NCBI RefSeq assembly: GCF_949987515.2
Contig: NC_082683.1
Location: forward strand, 102,721,918-102,785,917
DNA: 64,000 nt
Direction of reading: 5' to 3'
DNA from: Delphinus delphis
Taxonomy: Eukaryota; Chordata; Mammalia; Artiodactyla; Delphinidae
Part shown: one piece after another, positions 21,640-35,489 of the stretch
How positions within the stretch are numbered: the stretch's first letter is position 1
Layout of the letters: the number at the start of each line of letters is the position of its first letter
The notes under the pieces: generated by a model
What the model was told of the DNA's origin: nothing
The model's database searches: none
The model's input: the letters and a program-made list of their open reading frames with translations, nothing else
Position numbers and translations under genes: made by a program

Positions 21640-22975
21640 TTTCTTTCAGCTCATACCCATGCTTCACTCTCTTCTTCTACCCTACAACCTGTCTTGAGCT
21701 CCTGATTTTGCTCTGCCTCTTAAAAAGAATAGTCTACACTTGTTTCTCTAATTCTTCTCCTCACATTTTACTCCTAAACAGAGTACAGTCTGGCTTTTCC
21801 TCTCACCATTGCCTGAAATTGCTGTTGCCAAAGCCTCTGATAACTTCCCACTTGCTGTATCCAGTGGATACTTTTCAGTTATTATCTATAGAATTTGCTA
21901 TAGCTTTTGACATTGACAATTTCTTCTTGAAACTTTCCCTTGTTCGGTTGCTATAACACTCTTCTTGATCTTCTCTCCTCTTCCTGCCCCTCTGATCACT
22001 CCTTTTCTTTCTCCCTGCGGTGTACTTCTTCCTCAATGTGGCTTTTAAACGTTGTTATTTCCCAGGGCCCTTTAGCCCCCCTCCACCCTTTAAAAAACAA
22101 AAAAAGTTTCATCCTCCCTTGGTTGTTGTGGGATTGGAGGTGAAAGCACCAGCCCACAGCAGGGAGCAGCTCCCTCCCTGCTCTTCCTGCTTTACTTCAA
22201 ATTCTTATCATACTTTGTTTGGATTACGAATGTGTCCCTATTTCCAATCCATTCGCTATAATCCTGTTAGAGATCTTTCTGAAACTACATTTTGATCATG
22301 ATCTTCAGTGGCTATTCTGTACCTTCATTTGTTCATCAAATATCATTTAAGCACCTGGAATATGTTTTCCCCAAATGCCTTCGTGGCTTGCTCTCCACTA
22401 GAATAATCAGTTCTGTGAAGGGAGGGACTTTGGACTCTGTGCCAGGATTTATCATTGTGTAGAACAAGCAAAAATCCCTGCTGTCATGCAGATTATCTTC
22501 TAGTAGGGGCTTGACTCTACCTCTGCCAGCCCAGCCAAGTTCATTTCTTGCACTGCCCCACCCTGACCTCAGCATGCACCCTGAGCTTCTGCCTCTTTTA
22601 TGATTGTACAAGCTACTTGCTCTGCTTAGGACACCCTGCTCATTCTCCTTGCCTAGTTAATTCCTACCCATTGGTCAAAGCTCAGTTTTCAGACGTCAGC
22701 TTCTCAAGGAATCCTTCATTGATCAAGTCTTTATTATGTGCTGCTCTATGTGCTACCCTTGGTACTCTGTGATGACCTCTAGTAAGTCTTTAACATTCTG
22801 CATTTAAATTTTATACTTGCTTGTCTGTTTCTGCCCTCACTGCACCCCACCCCTCCCACACTAAGAACAAGGAACAGTGTTTTATTTCTGCATTCCCAAC
22901 ATTGGGCACATGTCTCAAACATAGTATGGTTTAATAAATGTTCCATACGTGAATAAATGGCCTAGATTCATGTTT
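21640..22975 (+). repeat. L2 LINE remnants including the 3' end
   Basis: CATTGGTCAAAGCTCAG, CAAGGAATCCTTCATTGATC and TTTAATAAATGTTCCATACG near 22.65-22.97 kb follow the L2 3' end. The part before 22.37 kb is less certain. Confidence 0.65.
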
Positions 22976-22989
22976 AATTTCTAAGAAAC

Positions 22990-24120
22990 TGATCATAATG
23001 ATAGGATAGATGACTGGAGAAATTTATTGTTTATTTCAGTAGGTCATTTTTGCCTTCTGATTTTTTTTTTCCAAGAGCCTGAGTCTTTAGTGCCATCTAG
23101 TGGAAGTAGCTGCAATAAAAAGCTATGCTACTGGTAAAGCTTGGACAGTGCACGCTGTTCTATCTTGTTTATTTTGAACAGAGCCATAGAAGGTAGAACT
23201 TGGTCTCATTGCATTATTGGCGCTTTGATTTACATCTAGAAATTCACTGTACCCTGAGATGATTCTAATTGTGAGATCTAGCAAGTATAAATACTCCCTT
23301 ATAATGGATATTTTCTGATAAATGGGAAACTCCTCAACTTTGAGGTGTACGATGCAATGGCTAGAATGATCTGAGCTTTGAGGCTCTCCTTGTGTAACTG
23401 CTTTTAGGTCAGACTGGAAGTAAACAAGAACTAAGTTCCATTATTACTTAACTACCTACCTTTTCAGAAAAAAAATTTTTCGCTGTCTTATCCAAGATCT
23501 TCTGGCTCTTCTCACTTGACTCCTAATCATCTGACCAAATTCTCTGCCATGACCCCAGACATTCTATAGTTGTTATAGTCAGGAAGCTGCACCCAATCTT
23601 AATTGGTTTGGCATAAATATTAACTATTCTTAGACTATTTATACATTATTGCACACTCTATTCATATCTTTGTGTAAATTCCTTTGCTATATTATGTACT
23701 AAAATTCACTAACCTTTTAAAACGCATCTGATACATTATATTAATGTGGATAAATACTTTGTGATCATATCTCATAAATTTATCTTCTATATAAAATATA
23801 CATGATTAAATTAAATCAGTAATAATATAAAGAAAATGGCATATTTGGAGATTGGTGATGATTCTCGTGATTCAAATTAGAGCAGCAGTTGTGGAGTGCT
23901 CATTCTGTTATATTAGAGAATGGATCATAAAAGTCATGCTTTGCACCCTTTATAATGTTGCATTATAATTTAACATATGCTATTTTTTTTCCTTTAAGGA
24001 TTCTTTTGTGATTTATATTTAATGAACGTGTCAACTTCCAAGATTAATCATGAAAATTTTGATATGGAAGAGACCGTTTGTTTGGAATATGTTTGCCCTA
24101 GATATCTTCATGGCTTATTC
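22990..24120. other. Intergenic stretch without recognised features
   Basis: AT-rich, no long frame, no RNA gene. I saw no repeat I could name. Confidence 0.5.
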
Positions 24121-24124
24121 TTTA

Positions 24125-24400
24125 CCAAAATGGTAAGTCTTTGAGGGCAAGGACTATTGTCTATTAAATTCTATGTCTATCCACAGTATCTAGATGCATG
24201 CCTGTCCCATAGTTGGAGCCCAATAATTATTTATTGAATGGATGTATGAGAAGATTGAGGCATGGCTAGGTAAAGACATTGGCTTAAGGTCACACAAGAC
24301 GTTAGTGGTAGAACTGGGCAAGAATCCATGTTTTCTGACTCCTGTTTTGTTGAGTGATTCAATACAACACCTTGTCTCTAATCGGTGCTGCTTTTAAACC
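24125..24400 (+). repeat. L2 3' end followed by MIR-like sequence
   Basis: TCTTTGAGGGCAAGGACTAT and AATAATTATTTATTGAATGG match L2. GGCTTAAGGTCACACAAGAC and GTAGAACTGGGCAAGAATCC are MIR/L2-type remains. Confidence 0.6.
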
Positions 24401-24894
24401 AGGCCCCTGGGTCCCCTGCCCTGGGTCCTTTGCTTTGAAAGGACCCACTGTGGCCCTTCTCCAGTTACATCCCTTCCCAGGGGCCAAGATATTCTAAGAG
24501 TACGTCTCCCCACTACTCTCCACTCCGCCCCACTGCCCATTGACACACACACATTCCAGAAGATACTCTAGCTACCAGGGATTCTTGAAATTCCCTGACA
24601 GATAGCTGGAAGCCCACTTCCAGGGCCTGTGCTGGCTCTTCTTCGGTTATAGACAGGATAAGTGTGCCCACACCTCGGCCTCAGGAGTGGTAAAGGCCAG
24701 CTCTTGTGGGTGGTGGAGCTTGATCAAGTTTGTTGGGATAGCCACACAAATGTGTGTGAGGCCCCTCTGTTGGGTGGAAGGAGAAGAACAGATCATGGGG
24801 CTGTTTGCGTCTGTTTCTCCTCTTGCTCATGGTCCCTCAAATGTTAGGGGCAGGCCTACCTCCATAATGAATCTGGTTCTCCCCACATATTAAA

Positions 24895-25070
24895 TGTCAT
24901 TTAAACCAGCACTAAGTGAATACCTGTATTGTGCCAGACGCTGCACTAGGCATTTTCAAATGTATTTTCTCATTTATGTGTTACCCTTAGGAAGACTCAG
25001 AAGTGACTTGCCTAAGGACCCACAGCTGACTAGGTGCAGAGCTAAATGCATAGCAGTATCTTCAGGAAGA
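24895..25070 (+). repeat. MIR-like fragment
   Basis: GTGCCAGACGCTGCACTAGG, ATGTATTTTCTCATTTATG and CTAAGGACCCACAGCTGAC resemble MIR. Confidence 0.5.
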
Positions 25071-25094
25071 GTTCAATGCTCTATACTTAACAAG

Positions 25095-25260
25095 ACACAC
25101 ACACGCATGTGTATGAATGTGATTATATATATAATTATGTATTTTACATATATATTATTTAAAAATGTATATGTATCATATATATGCACGTGTATGTACT
25201 TGTCTGGGGGTGTATGTGTGTTACATACATACATATATGCATTGTATGTATATAGACTTT
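25095..25260. repeat. TA/TG-rich microsatellite region
   Basis: Irregular ATATATAT, ACATACATACATATATG and GTGTATGTGTG runs. Confidence 0.7.
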
Positions 25261-26734
25261 TTTTCATTGATAAAATAATGTTTGATAAAAACAGGTGAAC
25301 AATTAAGAAAGCGTAAGTAAATAGTAAATCTCCCATGCCATGCCTTGAGTCAGAGATGACCAATTAACTTTTCTGTTGTTGCTGTTGTTAAAGATACTCA
25401 TATATTTTAAAACTTACCACCAACAATTTTTGAACTTTTTTTATCTGGGCAACTTTAGATATAAGCTGTGTACAAGTGGAGAGAAAAGTATAACACAGCC
25501 CCAAGTAACCATCATTCAGCTTCATCAGTTAATGGCATTCTGTCATTCTTACATATTTCTCCAACTTTTATTATCATTTTTCTTTGTTGGAGTATTTTAA
25601 ATCAAATCCCAGGTAATCATGTCATTTTATTAAATTAAGATACTTATTTGAAAAGATTTAGATATAAAGATGGAAAAATTTTGACTTTTCATGTAGACTT
25701 TTTAGTTTTAAAAATGCCATATACAGTTAAATACCAATTTTATATATTTTTAAATTTCTTCCTTTATTTCAAAGAGGACTCAGATGGGAGTTAGACATTT
25801 AATAATGATTTTTGTAAGTATAAATAAAGCTTACATGATATGTGTGCATTCTGCTTTATGTCATGCTCTTTTTTCTTTGCAGGATTCTGTGGGACTGCCC
25901 TTTTATTTTGTTATAATTGGTCCACTTTCTGGTTTTTTCCTTTCCCTTCATTTGGAAGAGCTGTTAGAAATGGTAAGCAAATAAATGCTTTTTTTTCCTC
26001 ATTTCTGTGAGTGATAGAACTTGAAAATGATGAATATGAAAAGGCAGACTGATTTAACATAGTGCCTTTTCTAATTCAAATGACAGCTAACTTTTCTGAG
26101 CTAAAGTGCACCGCATCTTGGTAATAGCATGTAGAGCATGAGTAGATTATAATGTTTCATGGCATACAGAGAGGTCTGTACATTAGTTCCAGGAATGTCG
26201 CTAGGAAATATAAATAAATAATGTTTCTAGTTGCAAGGAAATACAAATAATCCCCACTGAGGCAAAGCCTAGTTATTTATTTCCATAATAACAAAAACTA
26301 CTTTTTTTTTAAGTACCTATTTTCTAGGTAGCATTTAAATCTGCTGTGCATTTTAATAAATTCTACATTTTCTTGCACAGTGTACAGGACTTGAAAGTTT
26401 TTCTCCCATTATGAATGAGGAGTACACCTAATATTAATGAGGTATTTTCAGGAAACTCTGGTGTGATAAATTCCTTCTATTCTTCAGTGTTCTGTGCCTC
26501 TTTTTAGACAGAGTCCCATAAGAGAAAGTCTTTGGAGTGATACTGTCTGGAGGGCTGGACTGGGGAGGGGACTCTCTGGCAAGATGCTCCTGAATATCTA
26601 TGTGAGAGGAGCTGAGAGCCAGCAATCTGGGTGGAAAGAAGATTCAAAGGGTTGTTTGGAAGCTGCAGTTGCAGAGCAAAACACTTTTTCTTTATATATG
26701 TATCCAGTGTGGCTTGGTGCTGCCACTGCTTTAG

Positions 26735-27600
26735 ACTTAACACTATCCAGTATGGGAGCCACTCACTATAAGTGGCTTTTGAGCACTTGAAATGTTGTTA
26801 ATATGAATTAGAAGTGGTGTATGTGTAAAATACGTGCTGGTTTTCAAAGATTTATTATGAAAAAAATGTAAAATATCTCATTTAATAATATTTTATCTTG
26901 ATTGCACATTAACATGTTATATAATATATATTTTAAATATAGACTATTTTTTAGAGTAGTTTTAGATTCACAGAAAAATTGAGCAAAAAATGTGGAGAGT
27001 TCTCTATGTCCCCCCCACCACCAGCCTCCCTCACCATCAACACCGTGCACTAGGGAGTTACACTTGTTATAACTGATTAGTTATAATCGATACAAATTAT
27101 CACCCAAAGTCCATATTTACATTAGGGTTTACTCTTGGTGTTGTACATTCTATAGGTTTTGACAAATGTATAATGATATGTATCCACTATTATAGTATCA
27201 TACAGAATAGTTTCACTGTGCTTCACTTGTTTACCTCTTCTCCCCAAACCACTGACAACTTTTGTCTATAGTCTTGCCCTTTCCAGAAAGTCATACAGTG
27301 AGTAGCCTTTTCAGATTGGCTTCTTTCACTTAATAATATTCATTTAAGATTCTTCCATGTCTTCATGGCTTGATAGCTCGTTTCTTTTTAGCACCGAATA
27401 ACATTCCAGTGTATGAAATGTACTATAGTTCATTTATCTAAAAGTGATAATATTTTAATTAAAATCCATTAAATAAAATCTATTATTAAATTTATTTTCA
27501 CTTGTTTCTTTTTCACTTTTTAAATCTGCCTTCTAAAATAAAATTACATAGACTGCTCACATTAAATTTCTACTGGACAGCACTGCTCTAGACTGTGGTA
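26735..27600. mobile_element. hAT-type MER element split by an L1 3' fragment
   Basis: Outer parts (about 26735-26935 and 27435-27600) match two halves of one MER-type DNA element: CAGTATGGGAGCCACTCAC, GAGCACTTGAAATG and, at the far end, CTACTGGACAGCACTGCTC. Between them about 26940-27430 is an L1 3' fragment in reverse (AGTTTTAGATTCACAGAAAA, then CACTGACAACTTTTGTC). I do not give a family name. Confidence 0.6.
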
Positions 27601-28629
27601 AACAGTGTTACTGGTAGAGTTTTTCTTCAATACAACATTCTCATTCAAACACCTACGTTTCTCTGCCTCCTACGAAGAGCATTCTCCTTCTTCAGCACTT
27701 GCCTTGATTAGGTCCTTCTGTTGCCCCCAAACTACTTGGGATCGCAATGCTCCTCCCCTAACCCCTCCCAACAGGGACTTATGTTATTTAATTCATTTTG
27801 TCAGGACCAGATGATAATTGACTTATTAGGTCTTTTACCACCATACTAGGTTCTCTGGAGCATATAAATACGGGGTCTATGGCCAAGTGGCTTACAATAA
27901 AAAAACATTTTCTTAGAAGAACTGAAATAGAACATTAGGAGTTAACAACTTTTTTGTTAGAAATCTTAGGGTTTATCTTACTTTAATTTATATAAGTGAT
28001 TCATATGATAATATTGTTTCTAAAAACTAATTGAAATAGGAGTTTATAATCTGATTTATTCCTCTTTTGTGTTCTCAGTGGTAGTGACATTGCCTGTAAG
28101 TGGGCATTTTTTTCATTCTTGGGGTATAAAAAAATCTTACTCTTTAATGTATAAAGAGAGAGAGAGAAAGAGGGACCAGATATATAGTATATCTGTATAT
28201 TAAAATTTCCTGAGGGAGGCAACTAGAAAATAAATGTCTGAAAATGTGCCTTAGGGGGTTGGTCACAAAAAACAGTTTGAGACACACTGGTTTACTGGAC
28301 TAGGTATTCCTAGAGTATGCATAACAGAATGTTTTTATAACCAGTTAATCTCCAAAGTTTCCAAAGAGTGGAGAGGAGGAAAAAATAGAGGAAAGATAAC
28401 TGAAAGATGTACATTTATAGATTGGGGGAAAAGGAGCATCTCAAGAATGTTAGAATTCTCTACCACTAATTGATTATTAACATTTGCCAAATTAATTAGT
28501 TCATGCATTCATTCTCTCTTCCCCTACCCCAACCCATATTATCTAGGTGAACAGAATATAGACACTCATTGCACTACATTGCACTATTTTCTCAAGTGTT
28601 TTCTAGGTGTGAACATTTTTGAAATAAAA

Positions 28630-29000
28630 GTTGGGGTTAAATGCTATCATCTCCACATCCTATCTCTGTCACTCCTGTGCCTCCCCATCTTCCTTCACAC
28701 ACAGCCTTTCCCTGGATAACTCCCAGAAGTCTTCTAAGGTTTAACTTCCTCCAGGAAGCCCTCCCTGACTACTCAGCACCACTCAAGCCTAGGTTAAGAG
28801 TCCTGCATTTATTCCCTTTGTTGTGATTGTCCTTATTATTGCCCTTGCCATGTATTATTATACCTGTGCATTAAACTTAATCTGTCTTCATTGCACTGTG
28901 AGTTCCTTAAAGGCAAGGATTATGACTTATTTTATTCATCTCTTTGTCCTCTGTGGTTATTATGGGGCCTCACACAATATTTATTAAATAAAGCAACAGT
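28630..29000 (+). repeat. L2 LINE 3' end
   Basis: TTCCTCCAGGAAGCCCTCCC, GTGAGTTCCTTAAAGGCAAG and ATATTTATTAAATAAAGC follow the L2 3' consensus. Confidence 0.75.
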
Positions 29001-29281
29001 TAATTTTTCTATGAGATGCATACTTGTTTTATATAATTCCATTTAAAAGGAAAAACAACAAGAAATAAAATCTTGATGCATTATTTATCTTGTAAAGCTT
29101 TACTGCTGATAACAGTATAATTTCAGGTTAGATTTTTATAAATATTAAATATAGCTCCCAGATCCCCATTATTACCCCTGTAAAACTCTTGGTGAAATGT
29201 CCCTGACAATCCCAGGAGAAATTGGTTTGTTATTTCTCTCAGCTTCAACAGAACTGTCTTTCTGCCTCTGTATTATAGCAT

Positions 29282-29305
29282 TCCGGGGGTGGGGTGGGGT
29301 GGGGA
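29282..29305. repeat. (GGGGT)n short simple repeat
   Basis: GGGGTGGGGTGGGGTGGGGA. It has four G-runs of four, enough for a possible G-quadruplex on the plus strand. Confidence 0.7.
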
Positions 29306-29489
29306 GATACCAAGATAGGAAGTTTGGAGTTTGGTGAGAGACTTATGAGTGATATTAAGCATTTTTCCTGACATTTGTATCATTTTTTATAGTTTACAGT
29401 ACACTTACTCCTCACAAAAGCCCTGTGAAGTAGACATTATTAACTCCTTTTTAAGGATGCTGCTAATAAAAGCCAGAATGTGTTATGAA

Positions 29490-31660
29490 GGTAAGAGAGT
29501 CTCTTTTTTTATTTTCTTGACTTTAGGCATTTCCCCCAAATCTGGGGTCCACTAATTTTAGATCTACGGCACCTTACCAAATTCTGCACTTCTCTTTTGT
29601 ATAATATTGTGTAGGTACAACCCAAGCTGCAACTTCACTCTTCAGCAGCAGGAGCTACTCTCTAATGAATGATGTACTCCAGATTGAAAATTCCTCAAGT
29701 GAAATGCTTGAGATTAAGTAAGGTCAGTTGTTTGTTTTTCTAACTTGTCAAATCTTTTGGTATATAATTCTATATGTTTACCCAAGATGAAGGCTATGAT
29801 TGCAGCTGTGTGTGCAGTGGACAGAGGCTGGAAAGGGCATGCACAGACATAGTAATCATTATTAGGGTGGTGGATTTAGGAGTAATTTTTTCTCTATAAG
29901 TTAAAAATTATATATAATTTTTAGAGTAGGTACGTACCCAAGTTATTTTGCACATTAATTAAGGGAAGCTAATAGCCACCCATTTCGAATCTTATTAGAT
30001 TCTTAGCTAATTTAACTCACTCGTTGAGCAGCCATTTTCCCTCTGTCTTTCTATCTCCCATCAAGAAATCTCCCTCCCTCTCCTCTCAATAACATGCATA
30101 GTACTCTGCCAGAATCATTGGATCAAACCACAGCATCATGCCACATTGACCCGGAAAGACTTGTTCCTCTATTTCTTAACTCTGTCGTTCCTCTGTTGCA
30201 AATCAGGCCTAATGAATTCTTGCTTTTCTCCTCCTGAAGCAAATTACTTTGTTCAGAAGAAGTCAGTCTTAAATTCTACCATGCCTCAAAGGGGTGGTTC
30301 TTGGATCAAAAATCAAAAATTAAAATGAAACTGGAGGCAAGAGGATTAGTTTAGAGGCTGGGCAGTTGTTCACGTAAGAGAAGATGCTGAATTAGGCAGC
30401 AACAATAAGGATGAAGAGGAGTAGATGGATTATAGAGGCATTTGGGGAGTATAATTGACAAGAATTGATGACCAATTAATAAGGATGTGTTAGGGATCAG
30501 AGATGACTCTGAGACCTCTAGCTTGGATGACTTAAGTAGATACTGCAACTCACAAAAATGAGTTTGTTTTGGATATGTTTAGAATGAAATAACTTCAGAT
30601 GGAGGTACTCAGTCAGTAGTTGGAACATGTCTGTATCAAGAGAAGGTGATGAAAACTGGAGATAAAAATTTGAGAATTATCAGATTTTTTTGGTAACTAC
30701 CAAAAATGTATGTGATCTTTCAGTTAAAATGACCCTCTTCCTTTGGTGTAAATTACATCTGCTCCATAATATATGTTTGAGACATCTTTACTATTTTCAT
30801 ACTGTTAATGGTAGGATTCTAGATCATCATTTGCCCAGAGAGCAATTGAGTATCTGAAGCAGAGAGGAAAGTCAAAGGGAAGGAATTGATCATTTAGTGA
30901 ACTCAGAAGCTATCTGTGCTCTGGGAATAAGAGACTGTGGGTGGTCTTCAAATGACAAGAGAACTTAGAGATCCACTTTCATGGCCCTTTCTGGCAGTCT
31001 AACTCCAGAGGGTTTTTTGTTTGTTTGTTTTGTTTTTGTTTTTAAATCACAGCTTGGGTCCTAATACAAACCTGAGCAGAGTCCTGTAGGCCTTTCTTTC
31101 CACCCCTGGCAGGGAGCTGGCTAAGTGTGGCCACACCCGTGTGAAAGCTCTTAAACAAAGTTGGTCACCCTTTGTGCTGCCATTTCAACTGACCAATAGT
31201 CCAATGACATTTATACATACTGAGGATTGCCTGACCCTCCCTACAATGGCTGATAGATAGGTAATGTGATTATTCTTTTTCCTTGACTGAGCAGGCTGTA
31301 CCTCTGGAGGGCCCTGGAAGCCCTTGACAGGAGAATGACCTAGTACAAGCTTCTGAGCTTTGGAGGATACCCTTTCTAACAAAGCCATTTCCTCAGGGGT
31401 CTTCCATAGCATCATAGTTGCCTGCTCTTTCTTTTCCTACAAATATATAGAGCATTAGTGTGCAGAAATGTCACTCTGTACTGTAATGGGAGTTGGGTGA
31501 CTACTCTCTACTTGAATGCTTGGCCCTGATGAGTCCAGTGCAGCTATGCCCAGCCTAAGCATTCTACTCTAACAACAGCTCAGAGGATTGCTCTGCTCCT
31601 TCAAATCTGCTTGGAAGTTTGTTCCCCAAATAAGCCCTCTTCTTTTCTTAATTCAAAAAA
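29490..31660. other. Intergenic stretch, mostly unrecognised
   Basis: About 30.37-30.70 kb looks like antisense L2. Elsewhere no gene, RNA or clear repeat was recognised apart from a (TTTG)n run at about 31016-31040. Confidence 0.45.
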
Positions 31661-31661
31661 T

Positions 31662-33505
31662 TTAAAAAAAATTTAATACAATTTTTAAAGGTTACTTTGC
31701 ATTTACAGTTATTGCAAAATATTGGCTACATTCCTCATGTACAATACATCCTTGAGCCTATCTTATACCCAGTTGTTTGTATCTCCCACTTCCCCACCCC
31801 TATATTGCCCCTCCCCACTCCCCACTGGTACCCACTAGTTTGTTCTCTATATCTGTAAGTCTGCTGCTTTTTATGATATATTCACTAGTTTGTTGTATTT
31901 TTTAGATTCCATATATAAGTGATAGTATTTGTCTTTCTCCAACTTATTTCACTTAGCATAATGTCCTCTAAGTCCATCCATGTTGCTGCATAGGCAAAAT
32001 TTTATTCTTTTTTATGACTGAGTAGCATTCTATTGTATATATATACACCACATCTTCTTTATCCAGTCATCCATTGATGGACATTTAGGTTACTTCCATA
32101 TCTTGGCAATTATAAATAATGCTGCTGTGAACATTGGGGTGCATGTATCTTTTCAAATTAGTGTTTTTGTTTTTTTTGGGTACATACCCAGGAGTGGAAT
32201 TGCCGGGGTAGTTCTATTTTTAGTTTTTTTCAGAAACCTCCATACTGTTTTCCACAGTGGCTGCACCAATTTACCTTCCCACCAACAGTGTACACGGGTT
32301 GCCTTTTCTCCACATCTTCTCCAACGTTTGTTATTTGTGTTCTTTTTGTTGATAGCCACCCTGACAGGTGTGAGGTGATATCACATTGTGGTTTTGACTT
32401 GCATTTCCCTGATGATTAGCGATGTTGAGCATCTTTTCATGTGCTTGTTGGTCGTCTGCATTTCCTTTTTGGAAGAATGTCTATTTAGTTCTTCTGACCA
32501 TTTTTTCAATTGAAATATAGTTGATTTACAATGTTTTGTTAGTTTCTGCTGTACAGAAAAGTGATTCAGTTATACATACGTATACATATTCTTTTTCATA
32601 TTCTTTTCGCTGATGGTTTATTACAGGATATTGAATATAGTACCTTGTGCTATACAGTAAGACCTTGTTTATCTATTTTATATATAGCAGTTCGTATCTG
32701 CTAATCCCAAACTCCTAATTTATCCCTCTCCCCCCATCTCCCTTTCCCCTTTGGTAACCATAAGTTTGTTTTCTATGTGAGTCTGCTATTGTTTCATAAA
32801 TAAGTTCATTTGTGTCATGTTTTAGATTCCATGTATGAGTGATATCATATGGTATCTGTCTTTCTCTTTCTGACTTACTTCACTTAGTATGATAATCTCT
32901 AGGTCCATCCATGTTGCTGCAAATTCTTCTGCGCATTTTTTAATTGGGTTTGTGTTTTGATGTTGAGTCATATAAGCTGTTTATATATGTTTAATATTAA
33001 TCCCTTATTGGTCATATCATTTGCAAATATTTTCTCCCATTCAGTAGGTTGGCTTCATTTTGTTGATGGTTTCCTTTGATGTGCAAAAAGTTCCCTGGTG
33101 GCGCAGTGGTTGAGAGTCCGCCTGCCAATGCAGGGGACACAGGTTCGTGCCCCGGTCCAGGAAGATCCCACATGCCGCGGAGCGGCTGGGCCCGTGGGCC
33201 ACGGCCACTGAGCCTGTGCGTCCGGAGCCTGTGCTCTGCAACGGGAGAGGCCACAACAGTGAGAGGCCCGTGTACCACAAAAAAAGGAAAAAAAAAAAAA
33301 ACTTTTTAGTTTAATTAGGTTCCATTTGTTTATTTTTGCTTTTGTTTCGTTTACATTAGGAAATGGATCCAAAATGATATTGCTGTGATTTATGTCAAAG
33401 AGTGTTCTGCCTCTGTTTCCCTCTAGGAGCTTTATAATATTTGGTAGTACATTTAGGTCTTTAATCCATTCTGAGTTTATTTTTGTATGTGGTGTCAAAT
33501 AAGCC
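31662..33505 (-). mobile_element. L1 3' fragment with a second L1 and a SINE nested in it
   Basis: An older L1 (31662-32508 and 32927-33505, reverse) is cut by a younger L1 3' end (about 32509-32926, starting TTGAAATATAGTTGATTTAC). The host L1 words CTTCTGACCATTTTTT and CTTCTGCGCATTTTTTAATT on either side mark the insertion point. A short CHR SINE lies at 33091-33300. Confidence 0.8.
33091..33300 (+). mobile_element. CHR-type SINE, short form, inside L1
   Basis: It starts TTCCCTGGTGGCGCAGTGGT and ends GTGTACCACAAAAAAAGG plus an A run. The first few bases of the usual start are absent and the duplication is unclear because both flanks are A-rich. Confidence 0.9.
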
Positions 33506-33539
33506 CTCTTATATTTACATTCTGTAGCGCTAGAGTTAG

Positions 33540-33591
33540 TGTCCCTTTTGCATGACTTTGTTTTGTTTGTGTCCCTTTTGCATGACTTTGA
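33540..33591. repeat. 22-bp direct repeat
   Basis: GTGTCCCTTTTGCATGACTT followed by TG occurs at 33540-33561 and again at 33570-33591, separated by TTTTGTTT. It looks like a local duplication. Confidence 0.8.
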
Positions 33592-34177
33592 CCAACACAG
33601 AGATGTTTCACTCTACAAGGACTGCGAAAAGGATTTTAGTGAGAAGGATAGAAAAAAGAAAAAAGCTGTTTTCTATCCTCAGAGCCCCAGGACAGAAAAG
33701 ATTGTAGTCTACATCTAGCCCAAAGACAGCCTTAGTTCTCAGCAATTTAGTTTAGTCACATGGAGCCAAACTGCCCTGTCACTCAATTCTACTTGTTTGA
33801 AGATTGGACCCACACTGGTTTTATTTTTCATCTTTTCACGCTCTGTGGTCTTTTGTGACATTTAAAATAGTAACCTGTGGTTTGCGGAGGCCATTAGCCA
33901 ATTCAGTTCCCTTAACAGCATCCACCTGCTGAGCCATTGTGCTCTAGTCTTCAAGTGTCCTCTGACCTGGTTTGAAGCAGTAGCTCTTTGGACAAGGCTT
34001 TATCTTGTGTCCCAACTGTTCAAATATTAAACATCTATTCTTGGTCAAATAGGGAGAAAAAAAATAAGTTGGTCACATCTTTCCTATTATGGTTGCCTTG
34101 ATATTCAGTTGCCCTTCCCAACCCATATTTAATACTTAATAATAGCTAATTTTATTAGTTACTTCTTCTGTGCCAGT

Positions 34178-34555
34178 GTTACGGACTGAACTGTGTTCCC
34201 CCACATTCATATGTTGAAGTCCTACCCCCAGTACCTCAGAATGTGACTGTATTTGGAGATAGGGCCTTTAAAGAGGTGATTAAGGTTAAATGGAGTAATA
34301 TGGGTGGCCCTTAATCTGATATTACAGGTGTCCTTATAAGAAGAGGAACAGACGCCAAGGATGCATGTACACAGAGAAGAGACCATGTAAGGACACATTG
34401 AAAAGGTGGCCATCTGCAGGCCAAGAAAAGAGGCCTTAGGAGGAACCAAACCTGCTGACACTTTGATCTTGGATTTCTAGCACCTAGAACTATGAGAAAA
34501 TAAATTTCTGTTGTCTGAGCCACCCACCGCCATCTCCAGGGAATAGCTGGGTGAA
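34178..34555 (+). mobile_element. MLT1 LTR (ERVL-MaLR)
   Basis: TGTTACGGACTGAACTGTGT start, AATGTGACTGTATTTGGAGA, TGTCCTTATAAGAAGAGG, and an end in AATAAATTTCTGTTGTCTGA all follow MLT1. No coding part remains. Confidence 0.85.
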
Positions 34556-35489
34556 TATATTTGCAAGTAACTATTCTTTTTCCTTTCCTATATATACTGG
34601 TTAAAATTGTAGGTCTCACAGGTTATCAAAAGTTCAAAAACAGATATAAGTATACATATAAGAACATGCAATATAGTAAAATATTTAAAAAGTCAGTAGG
34701 GGTAAGGATGAGTTAATTAAGAAATAGTATTGGAGAATCACTTGAAAAAACAACATTTAACTCCCTTACCTCACAGATTATACAAAAAATTAACTTCAGA
34801 TGGAATAAAGATTTAAATGTTGAAAAAGAAACATGGAAATACTAAAATATAAAGATTAATATTTTAATGTAATCCAGGGTACAGAAGCCATGTTTAAACA
34901 TATGTAAACATAAGTACTAAAAGAAGAACCTTTTAAAAATGGAAAAAATTGATAGATTTGATTGCATAAAAAGTGTGGTTGGTCCTGGCAGAGTGGACAG
35001 GACCATTTGTGGTCCAGTGCTCAACATTTGTGAATTCAAGGAAGAACTTATAATAATTAAACATGTTCTTTCCAGGTATATTTGAGGCCAAACAACATGG
35101 AACATATAAACTGGTCTCAAGAGACATTTTGGATCATCTGGTAAAGACAGTAATAGCAGATTACAACCATCTTCTGAAGTCTTGGAGACAGTCCCCAAGG
35201 AACTTTTGGGAACACATGAAGGTGACGTTAGAGTGAGTTAGGAGGAGGCTTACAATTTCACTGCCAGCCCCTTTGTGAGTTAGGGAAGGGATTTGGTGGA
35301 AATGCGCAAGTGTAATTTAGGAATCACTGCAGTCTCCTCCAGGGAGAAGGGCCGTCTTCCTTACAGATGGCTTCAGATCTTCATGAGCAATGAAGCTGAA
35401 AGCTCCCAATGAGTCCTTATAGTTTAATATATATAATAACACAATAGCCAATATTTATATAACGTTACAGATATTTATAGCACTTTTAC

